Shown: piece after piece, positions 34,738 to 47,289 of the stretch
Position numbering within the stretch: the first letter of the stretch is position 1
Layout of the letters: every line of letters begins with the position of its first letter
Assembly: GCA_004352715.1 (NCBI GenBank)
Contig: SCFE01000044.1
Location: 1,005,565 to 1,064,137 of the forward strand
Direction: 5' to 3'
DNA length: 58,573 nt
Origin: Hofstenia miamia
Lineage: Eukaryota; Xenacoelomorpha; Acoela
Notes under the pieces: generated by a model
What the model was told of the DNA's origin: nothing
Databases searched by the model: none
The model's input: the letters and a program-made list of their open reading frames with translations, nothing else
Position numbers and translations under genes: made by a program

Positions 34738-35313
34738 CATGGAAATGGTCGTATAACTTAGTTAAATTAAACCTGGCTAAATCTAAGCAATCGATTTTTT
34801 TAGAAAAATAAATCATTGATTAACAAAGCAAGTCATTTAACCATGTGAAACCATATCAAACTTTTTAGTGTAATCATAACTGATGAATCTAAATTGGAAC
34901 CAACAAATTACAAATATATTTAAAAAAGCCGGTAGCTGTTTATATAGAATGAAATTGTTGAGGCCAATAATTAGTAAAGGTAAATTGGAAATGTTGTACA
35001 ATGCTATACTGAGCAAAGTGTCATGGATTTTGCGGCACCAGCTTTTACATATCTTCCGAAAAAACTTGATTTGAAATTACAAAAAGAAAACGAGCAGAAA
35101 AAATTATTTCATCAATGGTTAAGGAACGAAGATATAGACAAAAATTACTTCTATTTGCTCACTTCAATGGCTCCTAAAGTTTCGCCTCGATCTGGTCATT
35201 ATTGTTATGAAAAATATAAAACAAGAAGAAGAAAGCATCAGTTTATTCGATTTATGCTCCTTTTTAATAAATCAGAAATGCAAGAATTTGTTTATTTTTT
35301 AAAGCATTTTTAA
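34738..35313 (+). pseudogene. LINE RT C-terminal relic
   Basis: Frames in order read VKLNLAKSKQSIFL, then VIITDES, then LNWNQQITNIFKKAGSCLYR and LRPIISKGKLEMLYNAILSK, then FAAPAFTYLPKK. This is the thumb region of a LINE RT (LGVxIDxxLNWxxHI...KxxxxLxxLR, followed by a YxxPxW-like block). Frameshifts lie near 34885 and 35025. The downstream part (KENEQKKLFHQWLRNEDIDK) is the degenerate C-terminal tail. Confidence 0.7.
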
Positions 35314-38300
35314 TTTTCCTTTCTATTATTATCATTTTTATCAAATATACGATTCTATTCTCAGGTAACTTACGAATTGTGATCACGTTTTCGGCTACCT
35401 TTAAAATACGGCAAAATAAAGGAATAAATTCTACTTTTTCAATAATTTCACTAATATTCATAAATCAGCAATAATGTGAATGATCTCTTAATGTTTTGAT
35501 TTGATAAAATTTAATACAATGCTTTCTTATTACGAGGGCCTAATATGATAATGTATTGTAGGCCTGTTACGTTGTTACCTTTTTTGTGATTTGAGAGTAA
35601 CTTGACAAATGCGGACACCTGAGAAATTCGACCACGTTTTAAAATTCCATTGAGTGGCAGCAATTACCAGGTTTTATTGTACCAATTAGGAATAGTTCTT
35701 CTACGCAAGTCTATGTAATATTTATTTATTCAATTTCGATTTCTTAAAATTGCTATGATATAAAATTATATGAAAGTTCATCAAATGTATATCAAAATAT
35801 AAAAAACTTCAGAATGACTTTAAATTACTTTATTTTTCCTGTCTAAGTATCATTGAAATTCATGGATTGCAATGTTAACCACATTTAAAAAATCCAGGAA
35901 ATATAATTTGAATAAATTTTACTCGTGAGTTAAACATTTTACCTACTTAAATGTGAAAACTATAATTTACTATTAAGGAATGTAAAAAAATTAATAAAAT
36001 AGGGCGTTTTCATTTTCCACTGATTCAATAATTTATGAATTGCTGATTGTTTCAAGGAAATTCTCGCTGCCAACTGTCAATTCATTTTTGTTGACACAAT
36101 TTGAAATAGTTCTCTGCCCTACTATCTTTTCAATTTGAATATAATATCTACTGAACGAATGATAGCCTATCCTCAAATAACAATATTAAAAACCAAAAGG
36201 TGTGTAATTTAATCAGATGGCTTAAGCTACATAAAACCATGCATGATCTAACGGCAAGCTACAAATTATTGTATTGGGCCATTTTACTCTAGAATATAAT
36301 GTATATAATGTATAAGATGACCTCATAATTTCGAAAATCATATTTACTTTTATGTGTTTTTATATTTTATTTAGATATAGCATGGGTCATATATGACCCT
36401 AATTCCATTAAAGAGTTAATAGCTGCTGGTAATCATTTTATTGAGAGTAAAACTTAACAAACAACAGAAGGAGATTAATCAGAGAATCAAAAACTTTAAT
36501 AGATTTACTCTTTATGACAACTGCGATTCCAATAAATTTCCTTTTATACATTTACAGAAAGGTGCTGCTAGCAAATATATTTCTTAATTTCTTAATGTAG
36601 AAAATAAATATTTTAAAATTGCTTAAGTTGAACTTCCATAGTAATGTCAAATTTTTAATTATAATGCATAAGACTAGAATGAACTCGAAATAAGGTCATT
36701 AAGTCGAACATTCAGCTCTCAAAGTTGTTCATTAATATTTGGGAGGACTGCATTTCAGATTACCATTTTCAAGCAATTGTTTATATATGTATAAATGAAC
36801 GAACGTAAAAACAAAAATCTAAAGCAATCTATATGCAATGCTGTCCAACGAAATATTAAATGAAAAAATTGAAAGCGTATTTACATTTGGATGTTCTTAC
36901 ATGCAGGGGAGTTATGCTATTCTTACTTAATATAATGGCATATGTTCCAAAAGGACACATTGCAAACAATAGGCATGTTATTCGAATGCTATGTATTTGG
37001 TAACTTCAAATTAAATTCATATACCCTAAGGGGGCATATACAGCTGTTTTTTTTGAAAATTTCAAAAATGGGATTTTTACTCTAAAGGGTACTATATTCT
37101 CTTGAGAATCCATCAGAAAACGTATTATGAGTATATCTGTCTGTTAAAAGGCTTTATTTTAAAGATCAATGTTGGGGGTCAGCACTAAAATTTAGGTAAA
37201 TTGTATGAGGCTATAATAATAATGGAGGCAACAGCATATAAAAGAAGAAGAGGAAAAATTGAAAATGGATGGTAAAACATATGGAGCAGGAGAATTTTAA
37301 CACTATTTCCATTTTATTGTTTGACTGAAACTGTATGTTACCTGTTATGCCTGTTTTATGTGTTTTTGTGACTTGTTTATATTTATATAAGTAATATCTT
37401 GTAATTTGTCCGTTTCCAAAAATATGTTTTTTTGCAATTAAAACCTATCTACTTCTTTAAAGTTGGATAAAATGTCTCAAAATTTTGCTTACTTGCTGGT
37501 TAGAAGGTTATTAACAATAGTTAGCATGGATATTGCAATAAGAAAAGTAGTTTTTGATCTGTGGTCATGCTTTTGTCAGGGGATGATGAAATTGGCCATT
37601 TATTGCATGCGAGTATGGTAGAATTTTAAAAATTATAAAATTAAAAAACAATACTAGTATATGGAAAATCCATGCTAACTAATGATCATATGCTGTATAA
37701 TAGTATATATACCAAGTTTGGAGACAATTAGACAAAAAGTGTTGTACTAGATAGATTTTTAAAATACTGCTATTTTTTGGCCAAAATGTCCATTTTGTGG
37801 CCATATGTATGGCCACTCAGTCAGAAAATTTTTTTTTCACATATTTCACTCTCTCAAGTCATGGTGATATCAAAAAAGAGACATAGACTTGTTTGTAAAA
37901 TATTTTTCTTTAAAAGGTACTAAAAATGTATTTCCTAAGGAACTAAACGGTATGCACACTCAAGTGTCCAGATTGAAAGTTTTATTGCCTTTGGAAACAA
38001 ACTGTTCAAACATTTAGTGTAAAATCTGTGCCTATGTTCAAATATTAAATTTGTAGTTATTCAGCAATATATATTTTTTTACTACGTGTGGCATTTTGAA
38101 GGGTATTGCCCTACAACAATAAAAAATAATGCAAATCAACTAAATAGGTCAAATGAAATCATATAAAATCATACTGAAGGTTCAAAATCCGTTTTTCATA
38201 AAACACATTTTTATAGCAGTAAATGCAAGATTCTAAAACGCAACAAAACTCTTAGATCATGTAGATGTCAAAATCCACATTTTCTGTTAATAAACATTAC

Positions 38301-38365
38301 TCAAAGTTTTAGCGTTACATATAGCTTAAGTAAATCTATTGTTGTATTAGAAAGATGTAAGAAAC
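35314..38365. other. Unassigned AT-rich sequence with palindromes
   Basis: No coding frame was recognised. Notable are a 16-bp palindrome at 36384-36399 next to TTAA, and a cluster of inverted repeats at 37779-37816 (see findings). A frame at 38366-38557 (QANTVAIKRCFAFSFDLYLD, then KPITLLSTSSLYEKW) looks protein-like but has no clear splice context. Confidence 0.4.
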
Positions 38366-38905
38366 TTGCTCTTGTGTTTATTTCTTATATATGTCATATT
38401 GGTTCAAAAGGAACAGGCCAACACTGTAGCAATCAAAAGATGTTTTGCTTTTTCATTCGACCTTTATTTGGATGAACATTTAGAAAAACCTATAACACTG
38501 TTGAGCACTTCTTCGTTGTATGAAAAATGGAGCATATTTATTCGTAATATTTTGTGATACGTCAGGGACTAATAAATTTAGCATGCCTTGGATAGGTCAT
38601 TGCAACATGAATTTGAAACATCCTTAAAAATCTGCAAAAAGATATCTGTTGCATGAATTTATATTTTTGTCGTTTATAATTAATGAATCCCACGTAAACT
38701 TTAACTTAAAATGAAAATCGAATTTATAGAGAAAGGGAACACTGTGGATATATATAGTTAAAAGATGCCATTAAACAATTTGATTAAACATTGACAGGTT
38801 GACAAGTAAGAAATGTAATTAAAGCGAATGAAATTCCATTGTGGTTTGAGTTTAGTAACTAAATAAATCTTCAGACTAAATTCAGAAAATTTTATTTAGT
38901 CTCAT

Positions 38906-39926
38906 GTATATATATATATATATATATATATNNNNNNNNNNNNNNNNNNNNNNNNNNNNNNNNNNNNNNNNNNNNNNNNNNNNNNNNNNNNNNNNNNNNN
39001 NNNNNNNNNNNNNNNNNNNNNNNNNNNNNNNNNNNNNNNNNNNNNNNNNNNNNNNNNNNNNNNNNNNNNNNNNNNNNNNNNNNNNNNNNNNNNNNNNNNN
39101 NNNNNNNNNNNNNNNNNNNNNNNNNNNNNNNNNNNNNNNNNNNNNNNNNNNNNNNNNNNNNNNNNNNNNNNNNNNNNNNNNNNNNNNNNNNNNNNNNNNN
39201 NNNNNNNNNNNNNNNNNNNNNNNNNNNNNNNNNNNNNNNNNNNNNNNNNNNNNNNNNNNNNNNNNNNNNNNNNNNNNNNNNNNNNNNNNNNNNNNNNNNN
39301 NNNNNNNNNNNNNNNNNNNNNNNNNNNNNNNNNNNNNNNNNNNNNNNNNNNNNNNNNNNNNNNNNNNNNNNNNNNNNNNNNNNNNNNNNNNNNNNNNNNN
39401 NNNNNNNNNNNNNNNNNNNNNNNNNNNNNNNNNNNNNNNNNNNNNNNNNNNNNNNNNNNNNNNNNNNNNNNNNNNNNNNNNNNNNNNNNNNNNNNNNNNN
39501 NNNNNNNNNNNNNNNNNNNNNNNNNNNNNNNNNNNNNNNNNNNNNNNNNNNNNNNNNNNNNNNNNNNNNNNNNNNNNNNNNNNNNNNNNNNNNNNNNNNN
39601 NNNNNNNNNNNNNNNNNNNNNNNNNNNNNNNNNNNNNNNNNNNNNNNNNNNNNNNNNNNNNNNNNNNNNNNNNNNNNNNNNNNNNNNNNNNNNNNNNNNN
39701 NNNNNNNNNNNNNNNNNNNNNNNNNNNNNNNNNNNNNNNNNNNNNNNNNNNNNNNNNNNNNNNNNNNNNNNNNNNNNNNNNNNNNNNNNNNNNNNNNNNN
39801 NNNNNNNNNNNNNNNNNNNNNNNNNNNNNNNNNNNNNNNNNNNNNNNNNNNNNNNNNNNNNNNNNNNNNNNNNNNNNNNNNNNNNNNNNNNNNNNNNNNN
39901 NNNNNNTATATATACATATATATATA
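38906..39926. repeat. TA tract with a 975-N gap
   Basis: TA repeat on both flanks of N at 38932-39906. Missing exons of the minus-strand membrane-protein gene could lie in this gap. Confidence 0.8.
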
Positions 39927-40204
39927 CATTGCATTTTTTGAACGTTATATAAGACGGAAAACAATGAATTATTATAAGTTCTGGACTATGATTGTCACTC
40001 TAAAAAATTCTGTTCATCTCGGGAATTTGATGGCTACTCGTTCTCTTTAATAACGGTGTAATTCCTTTACATTGTATACATTTATACATTATAAGTGATA
40101 ATAAATTATAAAACCCGATTCACTGTAAATTATGAGAGAGCTAAGTTGAACAATTTGAGTAACCATAAAATTCATTTCAAATTTGGCCAAATTCTGGAAC
40201 TCCT

Positions 40205-40206
<2 letters not shown>

Positions 40207-40251
<45 letters not shown>
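40207..40251. repeat. (TA)n microsatellite
   Basis: TA tract just 3' of the transmembrane exon on its strand. Confidence 0.9.
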
Positions 40252-40252
<1 letters not shown>

Positions 40253-40279
40253 GTATTTTAAGTTTAGAATTAAACTTAC

Positions 40280-40380
40280 GTCTGCTTTAGCATCATCCAA
40301 TGCTCTGCAACCTTTACAGAGCCCAATCAACAGCACAAATATGAAGAAAAGTATAAGGAGGTACAGCAGATGAGCCATCT
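40280..40380 (-). CDS. FN3 membrane protein, exon 6 (transmembrane segment)
   Basis: Acceptor TTTTTAAG (ending 40381) and donor GTAAGT (40274-40279). It enters in phase 1 and leaves in phase 0. It encodes EMAHLLYLLILFFIFVLLIG followed by LCKGCRALDDAKAD: one long hydrophobic helix and then a basic stop-transfer and an acidic start of a cytoplasmic tail. Read alone, the ATG at 40376-40378 would look like a signal peptide, but the phase match to the exons on the right favours an internal transmembrane exon. The cytoplasmic exons to the left were not recognised. Confidence 0.6.
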
Positions 40381-41020
40381 CTTAAAAAGACGTTTATTAA
40401 TTTATTCACTATGCACAGTTCTTTTAAAAGGTTTACCACACATTGAAAATTACAATTTCGACGAATTTAAATGCAAACAATAATTATACAATAGAATTTG
40501 CAGCAACTTTAATGCGTGCAATATCTTTCCAGCGTTATGAATAATCATTACGTAAGCTCTTTGGATACCACCACTTCTCATTGTGTTATTATTCAAACAT
40601 TGAAAGATTAATTATAGAGAATTCTAAAGATTAAAGCAATCCTTAAAACGTATTGAACCACATTCCATTCATTCTGAAATATTACTTAAAGAATTTATTG
40701 GACATAGTTTATCTAGTTTTTAGCAAATCTTTGCTTGGTAACTGTTTGCTCATACTTCATTAACTGATTAATGTTATTCGACAGAAATGTGAGCACTGTT
40801 GTTTCGAAAAGAAGTAATGTTTAATGGACTGAAAATACATATTTTTAGAGACATCTAGAGAAAAACTATACCTGCTATATATATATATATATATATAACA
40901 GCTATTGATTTCTCTTTCCCTATTATTAATCCCTAAGCCTATGTCACTTAACTTGGAGGTGATCTATTAAGACTTTTACACTCATATTTATATAATCATT
41001 ATCAATATATTCAAATTAGT

Positions 41021-41840
41021 GGATTTTCCCAAAGATCTGTTCTAGTGCATTTGCTATTTCTTGCTATCATTAATTACCTCCTAACATGCTAATAAATATC
41101 AATTACTTATTTATTTGCAGATGATTGCAAATTTCTTGCAACATCAACAGATTATATTGTTATAGATTACAAAAATTTAACAAATTGTGTTCTTGATAAC
41201 GGGATGATTTTAACCGACATAAGCATTTCCTGAACATGATGGCATACAAATTGATTTTTGGTTATCTTCATGTAATGTTAATTATCCTGATGCTTACCTC
41301 TCTTCAAATTTGAACTGGTCTGTACATATTGCTGCTAAACTTAAATTATGCTGTGATATATTTTTTACTATATAAAAAATATAATTTATAATGCAACAAT
41401 TAATACTAAAATTATTTGTTTACAATGCTAATTAGATCAAATTTAACGTATGCTTCACACGTTTGGTGTCTAGTAAAAAAGATTTTCTGCAATTAAAAAA
41501 CTTCCAAAAACTTTGTACAAAATGGAAATTAAGCAATGATAACTATATTAATAGACTTAAAGAAATTCATATTCTTCCTTTATCTTTGTAAGTGGAATAC
41601 TTCGACGTGTGTATTTACAAACTTTTAACTTGGCAAGTACAATTCAAATCTATCTTCATTTATATAATTCTATTCTCAAGGTGTTAAATGTCTACGTTCA
41701 TCAAAAGACTTGCTGTAAAGAAATGTCAATCTTTTAAAATTATTTGTACAGACTGTTCCTTTGACAAATTATATTCATTTGTCATCAAAAAATAAACCTA
41801 TTTGATAATTAAAAAATCTAGAAGAATTATATTGGAATTA
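41021..41840 (+). pseudogene. LINE reverse transcriptase relic in an intron
   Basis: Degenerate RT reading in several frames. GFSQRSVLVHLLFLA corresponds to GxPQGSVLGPLLF. YLFADDCKFLATSTDY holds the ADD catalytic box. Next come YLSSNLNWSVHIAAKLKL, then SNLTYASHVWCLVKK. The order and spacing match the palm to thumb of a CR1/Jockey-type LINE. Heavily mutated, so old. It lies antisense in the intron between exons 5 and 6 of the membrane-protein gene. Confidence 0.75.
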
Positions 41841-43763
41841 TTTTGTCAATTTTTACAAACTTGAAAACAGTTTTACACATCGTTTGATATATCGTTGTCT
41901 CTCAAGCAGAATGGTTAATCACATAAATGTTTATTAAATCATATTTTTATGTTAATTGTAAAATTTATTTTTGTTTATTTGCTTGTATTTTACAAGAACA
42001 AGTCATTAAATAAATAAATTAATAAATAATGATAATGCTAAAACGGTCATTTTCTTTAACAACTTTAGAGACAATTTTTGAAAACTTTTACATCTTTAAC
42101 CCTAATTCTACTAAGAACTTTTCAAAAAACCCTATCTTTCAGGGTAGCAGTTGTTCCCATGGTCATTAGATTATCTGAACATTAGGTATGAAAAATTTAA
42201 TTTACTTTACAAAAATTGGATTTTTCATTGAAAAAATTTCTATTTGCATGCACTCCAGGAACAAAAATAAGCTTTAGCACAAATGTCCATTATTTCATGA
42301 GCGGACGTAATCCCATGGATGTGTCCATGCAAAATGTTTCATAGCAGGCTTGGATAATAGTGTTCCAGAATACGAATTTTTAAAAAAAGTAAATCAAGTA
42401 AAAATTGTTTTCTATGAATATTAAGAAATTCTGAACCGATTCGCAAAGCTAGTCAGTGATTTCTTCTAGTAACTAATTATATTAAAACAGATCTCTTAAT
42501 TCCTCCTTTGACAACTGCGTTTCTCAAGAAAATTTTATAAACTAGAAATTTTGGTTCATAATAATTGAATTTGTCTACCTCAATATATACTACCGTACAC
42601 CTTCAATCTAGTTTCGATTTGGCAAGATTTGCAAAATGTGTTCACTGTTAGATTAATTACCAAAAATGTTAAATGAATGAGTCCCAGAGTTTTACTTAAA
42701 TGAATGAGTTTAAAAGCCATTATTATGTTTGTCAAATGTCTTCATTTTCAATATTAAGAACAATTCTAAATTTATTATATATTTAGATTTACTCTAGAAC
42801 AATATTGGGCAAATTTAATAATAGTGATGTAAAAATTTTGCCAAAATTAGAATATCAAAGTTGTTCTTTAGCCTCCAATTTGGTTTGAAATTTGAATTTT
42901 AGAATTTCACAAAATTTGATTTGAAAGGTTGAAAATTTGAATTTGATTTGAAAGCCCTGATAATAGTGATCTTAGCTAGACAGAATAATTAAAGTGAATG
43001 TTTAATGTAAGATTTTCTAAAATTGCATAGAAAATTTAACTTGGAAAAACAACTAAATATATTTATTAACCATATTATAAATATATTTTTTCAGTGACTA
43101 ATCAAAATTAGGGAAATACAAGAAGTGTTGCCTTAAAAGAGTCAAGCACTTTTGAGAAAGCTTAGTTAATCGATGTACTTAAAAAGGATTATTCACTATA
43201 GATATTCAGTCTTAGCTTTCATAACCTTCCAAAAACCTAAATAATTTAAATACAAAATTTGCTATTGGTACTTATTGGTACAAATGGATAAATTAGGAGG
43301 CTTTTTTAGGTTAAATTTACTACACCTTGCAATGAGGAGCGTAGAATAGTAAAAGTCTGAATTCTACTCAAAATCAATTTAGTTGTTCATTCATTAAAAA
43401 TTAAAGATTAATAATGTAGGAAATTAAAAGCATTCAAATTGCTATGCTGACAGTTTATTAATTTCATTTAATACTTACTATGATGTTTAATGTATGTGTA
43501 ATCATAATGTGAAAATATTTAAATTATTTGACAAAAATTTATATATAAATTTATGAGGTTTTGATTTATTAAAAAGACAGCTGAAATACGGTTTGTAACA
43601 TCACATTCCAGACAAGTTTTGTAAGATTTGCAGAAATTTAAACCAGGTCATTCGCAGCATTTTTAATATTGATATTCAAAACTGATAATAAAACAATTTA
43701 AGATTAATAGAGTAAGATCACGATTGAAAGTATATATACACAATAAATCTGGTACGTACTCAC

Positions 43764-43799
43764 CTGCACTTTCTCCTCCATAAATAATTGCCCTGTGGT
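43764..43799 (-). CDS. FN3 membrane protein, exon 5 (36 nt)
   Basis: Acceptor GTTTTTAG (ending 43800) and donor GTGAGT (43758-43763). It is a symmetric exon, phase 1 in and out, encoding DHRAIIYGGESA with split codons at both ends. It sits between the juxtamembrane exon and the transmembrane exon, so it forms the extracellular stalk just outside the membrane. Being symmetric, it could be skipped without changing frame. Confidence 0.5.
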
Positions 43800-44278
43800 C
43801 TAAAAACAATGGAGTCAATTTAGTCTACAGTCTCAGTCATTAAATAAGCTATCAAATTCTAAAAAATTATTTTGCATAGAGAGATAACGATTGTGTCAAC
43901 TTGTATTTAATATAATGCTGCCACGTACAACCTACAAACTTGACATCGAGGATCATCATATAAGAAGTTAAGAAACTCGCAATGATTACGTTGAAGAATC
44001 ACAAGTTTAAATCAATTGGTTTCAAAAAATATTTTACCTTTGAGATTAATCTTAGTTCAATATTGGTAGTCAGCTGCAAAGGCGTGTTTTTATTTTAGAT
44101 TTCAATCTTTCACTGAATCGTGTTTTTTTCACAAATTCCAATCCAAAAAATGACTTGATTAAATCTCAACATCAGAATTGCCACCGCGCCCCAAATTCAT
44201 TATCATTTGCATGAAAGTAAAGTCATAAAATGTAATCACAAAGTTTATTTCGCAGAAAATTCACCAATTATTTTGAAG

Positions 44279-44279
<1 letters not shown>

Positions 44280-44312
<33 letters not shown>
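44280..44312. repeat. (TA)n microsatellite
   Basis: TA tract next to the mariner relic. Confidence 0.9.
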
Positions 44313-44315
<3 letters not shown>

Positions 44316-44539
44316 AAGTAAGCATAAAATTGTTTCTAATTTTTCTTTCGCCACTAAATATTAGTTTGCTTTTGTTTTGTATTAAAAATATATAAGGTAT
44401 GTACGAATTAATCGTCGGACCTTGCGGCACACCATGTATTCCATACTGGAAGAATGTTTTTCTACAATGGTCTTCTTTTAACAGACAGCAGTTTATGAAA
44501 GACAACACTTAAGGAGTAGAACAATGATACGAATTCGTT

Positions 44540-44985
44540 TGCTCATTGGAGTCACACTTGGAATGGGGGGAGGGTGGTTCCTGTATAGATTATTTCCTAT
44601 TTTTTGTGACTAACGTGTATGAAGCACTTTTTGTGGCAGTGAGCAGAACAAAACTGAAAAGAAATGGAGAGGCAGCCACCTTGTTTCTGTCTGTTAAGTC
44701 AGGCAACTCACGAAGATACATTCTTATCTGTTTTTCTACCCTTTCACATTGTAAGGATTGCATCCATTGCATAGTCTTCCATAATGCTCATAATCAGAAT
44801 GACCAACTTCTTTAAAGTGGCGATAACAATGAAATAAAGTTGCATAAGGGGGCACATTCAGTTCTGCATCTTGAAGGTCTTCATAGATTTCCCCTGCTGT
44901 GCGACCTTTTTTAGTGTCTATGTAAATGTAGGCTCGATAGTGTTCTTTTCGCAGTTCCATCTGTGCACTGTAAAATAATAAACTG
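44540..44985 (-). pseudogene. Mariner transposase N-terminal relic
   Basis: MELRKEHYRAYIYIDTKKGR, then TAGEIYEDLQDAELNVPPYA and HCYRHFKEVGHSDYEHYGR resemble the first helix-turn-helix of Mos1-type mariner transposases (RxxIxxxxxxGxTAxxIxxxL..PSYxTVxxWxxxFKxG). After a frameshift, EKQIRMYLRELPDLTDR could be the second helix-turn-helix. No catalytic domain was seen. It lies in the intron between exons 4 and 5. Confidence 0.6.
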
Positions 44986-45257
44986 CAGCGATGCAGAGAC
45001 AATTAAATTGGTATTGAGACTTACTGCTGGAGTCACACAAAGAGTCTACTATACTTACACGTCAAAACATCTCTTATACACATCTTTTGTGATGATGCCA
45101 ATCCAAGTTAAACATGAATTTATTTCGCTAAAATAGGCTTTCGGAATTAGTTTATATTTCATAAAGCTACAGTGTTATAGGGCGAGTTAATTTCTAATGG
45201 CTTTTTATATTTTGAATGAAACTTCGAAATGCTGTAAACAAAAATTCACAGACTTAC

Positions 45258-45498
45258 CGAATTCATCCACATATTGTTTTATTATTCGTATATCTTCTGA
45301 ATATTCCAAGGTAATACTATGTCTTAGCGCTGGATTGACATCCGGATCAATTCGGATACTGTAGTACAGGCTTTTAATAAAGTTAGGTATGTGAAGACTT
45401 TCTGAAGGCTTTTCATGAAATTCATCGTCTTTCGATTGAATAAGATATGCTTTTGATGTTGGAACCGAATTCGGACTTTTTCGAGTTGTAACCGTCAC
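45258..45498 (-). CDS. FN3 membrane protein, exon 4 (membrane-proximal region)
   Basis: Acceptor AAATTAG (AG at 45499-45500) and donor GTAAGT (45252-45257). Phase 0 in, phase 1 out, 80 codons. It starts VTVTTRKSPNSVPTSKAYL, which would complete an FN3-like strand with the ...SEGHFYN end of the previous exon. It continues as ESLHIPNFIKSLYYSIRIDP and ITLEYSEDIRIIKQYVDEF. No cysteines and no recognised named domain in the second half. Confidence 0.6.
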
Positions 45499-45599
45499 CT
45501 AATTTACAAAAACACATATATATATATATTATATATATATAATATATAAATTCTATTTGATATATGAACACACAATTAATGCCTTCATTCAAATATTTA

Positions 45600-45965
45600 C
45601 CATCTTCGAGCAGATTGGCTATCCTAATAAGTTAAGAACTATTCAGATCATCCATTTAAAAAACAGCAAAAGAAACTATTAAGATATTCAAAATACGAAC
45701 AAGGAAACTAAGATTGAAGGATACTTGAAAAGACAATATCTAACTAACACAGTTGAGAAATTGGAAAAAAGTGTGAGATGTCTGAATACAAGGTCACCCC
45801 AATTTTTAAAAACGTTCAAATTCAAAAACATGTTTAGTAACAAAGAAGATATTCCAAAAAACGTAGTTTTCAAAATAGTTTGGAAATACACATGTGATAA
45901 TTGCGAAAGGCCTTTATTTGTGAAACTAAACGGCATCTGGAAACAATATCTAATGAACATTTAAG
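45600..45965 (+). pseudogene. Penelope-like element relic (nuclease region)
   Basis: Reads IFEQIGYPNKLRT, then FKFKNMFSNKEDIPKNVVF and KIVWKYTCDNCERP. This matches in order the window's first Penelope copy (NNGYPQKLIRK ... MFLNKDHIPISLSSNIVYSY, then CDEC). The YIG core has degenerated, and stops follow. It lies in the intron between exons 3 and 4, antisense to the gene. Confidence 0.6.
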
Positions 45966-46265
45966 GGATTTACTAAATTTTTACTATTCCAAATGAAATT
46001 TTATTAAGAACAGAACATTGAAAATTGCAGAGAAAATATGTATAGAGAAATAACAAAAGGATAAATTATTCAATCGACATCAAACTATAATGAGTTCAAA
46101 TATATTTTAGTGTATTTAATAAAATGATTTTATATTTAGTGTAGTTGAATATAAATATATTTACTGCATATTTTGTAAATTGACGATGTTGGAAAGACAT
46201 CAAAGATAATTTTTTTAGAGCTGCCGTCACATTCAAATAATGTTAAGGAGCTCAGTATAAATACA

Positions 46266-47289
46266 CACATATATATATATATATATATANNNNNNNNNNN
46301 NNNNNNNNNNNNNNNNNNNNNNNNNNNNNNNNNNNNNNNNNNNNNNNNNNNNNNNNNNNNNNNNNNNNNNNNNNNNNNNNNNNNNNNNNNNNNNNNNNNN
46401 NNNNNNNNNNNNNNNNNNNNNNNNNNNNNNNNNNNNNNNNNNNNNNNNNNNNNNNNNNNNNNNNNNNNNNNNNNNNNNNNNNNNNNNNNNNNNNNNNNNN
46501 NNNNNNNNNNNNNNNNNNNNNNNNNNNNNNNNNNNNNNNNNNNNNNNNNNNNNNNNNNNNNNNNNNNNNNNNNNNNNNNNNNNNNNNNNNNNNNNNNNNN
46601 NNNNNNNNNNNNNNNNNNNNNNNNNNNNNNNNNNNNNNNNNNNNNNNNNNNNNNNNNNNNNNNNNNNNNNNNNNNNNNNNNNNNNNNNNNNNNNNNNNNN
46701 NNNNNNNNNNNNNNNNNNNNNNNNNNNNNNNNNNNNNNNNNNNNNNNNNNNNNNNNNNNNNNNNNNNNNNNNNNNNNNNNNNNNNNNNNNNNNNNNNNNN
46801 NNNNNNNNNNNNNNNNNNNNNNNNNNNNNNNNNNNNNNNNNNNNNNNNNNNNNNNNNNNNNNNNNNNNNNNNNNNNNNNNNNNNNNNNNNNNNNNNNNNN
46901 NNNNNNNNNNNNNNNNNNNNNNNNNNNNNNNNNNNNNNNNNNNNNNNNNNNNNNNNNNNNNNNNNNNNNNNNNNNNNNNNNNNNNNNNNNNNNNNNNNNN
47001 NNNNNNNNNNNNNNNNNNNNNNNNNNNNNNNNNNNNNNNNNNNNNNNNNNNNNNNNNNNNNNNNNNNNNNNNNNNNNNNNNNNNNNNNNNNNNNNNNNNN
47101 NNNNNNNNNNNNNNNNNNNNNNNNNNNNNNNNNNNNNNNNNNNNNNNNNNNNNNNNNNNNNNNNNNNNNNNNNNNNNNNNNNNNNNNNNNNNNNNNNNNN
47201 NNNNNNNNNNNNNNNNNNNNNNNNNNNNNNNNNNNNNNNNNNNNNNNNNNNNNNNNNNNNNNNNNNNNNNNNNNNNNNNNNNNNNNNNN
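46266..47289. repeat. TA tract followed by a gap of exactly 1000 N
   Basis: N at 46290-47289. The round number suggests a gap of unknown or nominal size rather than a measured one. Confidence 0.85.

Noticed and set aside
40280-40378. Signal-peptide first exon of a separate secreted protein
   Set aside because: MAHLLYLLILFFIFVLL looks like a signal peptide, but the segment has an acceptor just upstream and enters in the phase left by the 43764-43799 exon, and basic residues follow the hydrophobic run. An internal transmembrane exon fits better. The alternative is kept in view.
40280-43799. Micro-exon gene (as in schistosomes)
   Set aside because: A 36-nt symmetric exon and a hydrophobic exon are suggestive, but only one such small exon is seen here, and it joins in phase to a larger FN3-containing gene.
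44245-44508. Minus frame with GVPQGP, resembling the RT block GVPQGS
   Set aside because: No other RT block is near it, and the rest of the frame is TA-repeat and low-complexity sequence.
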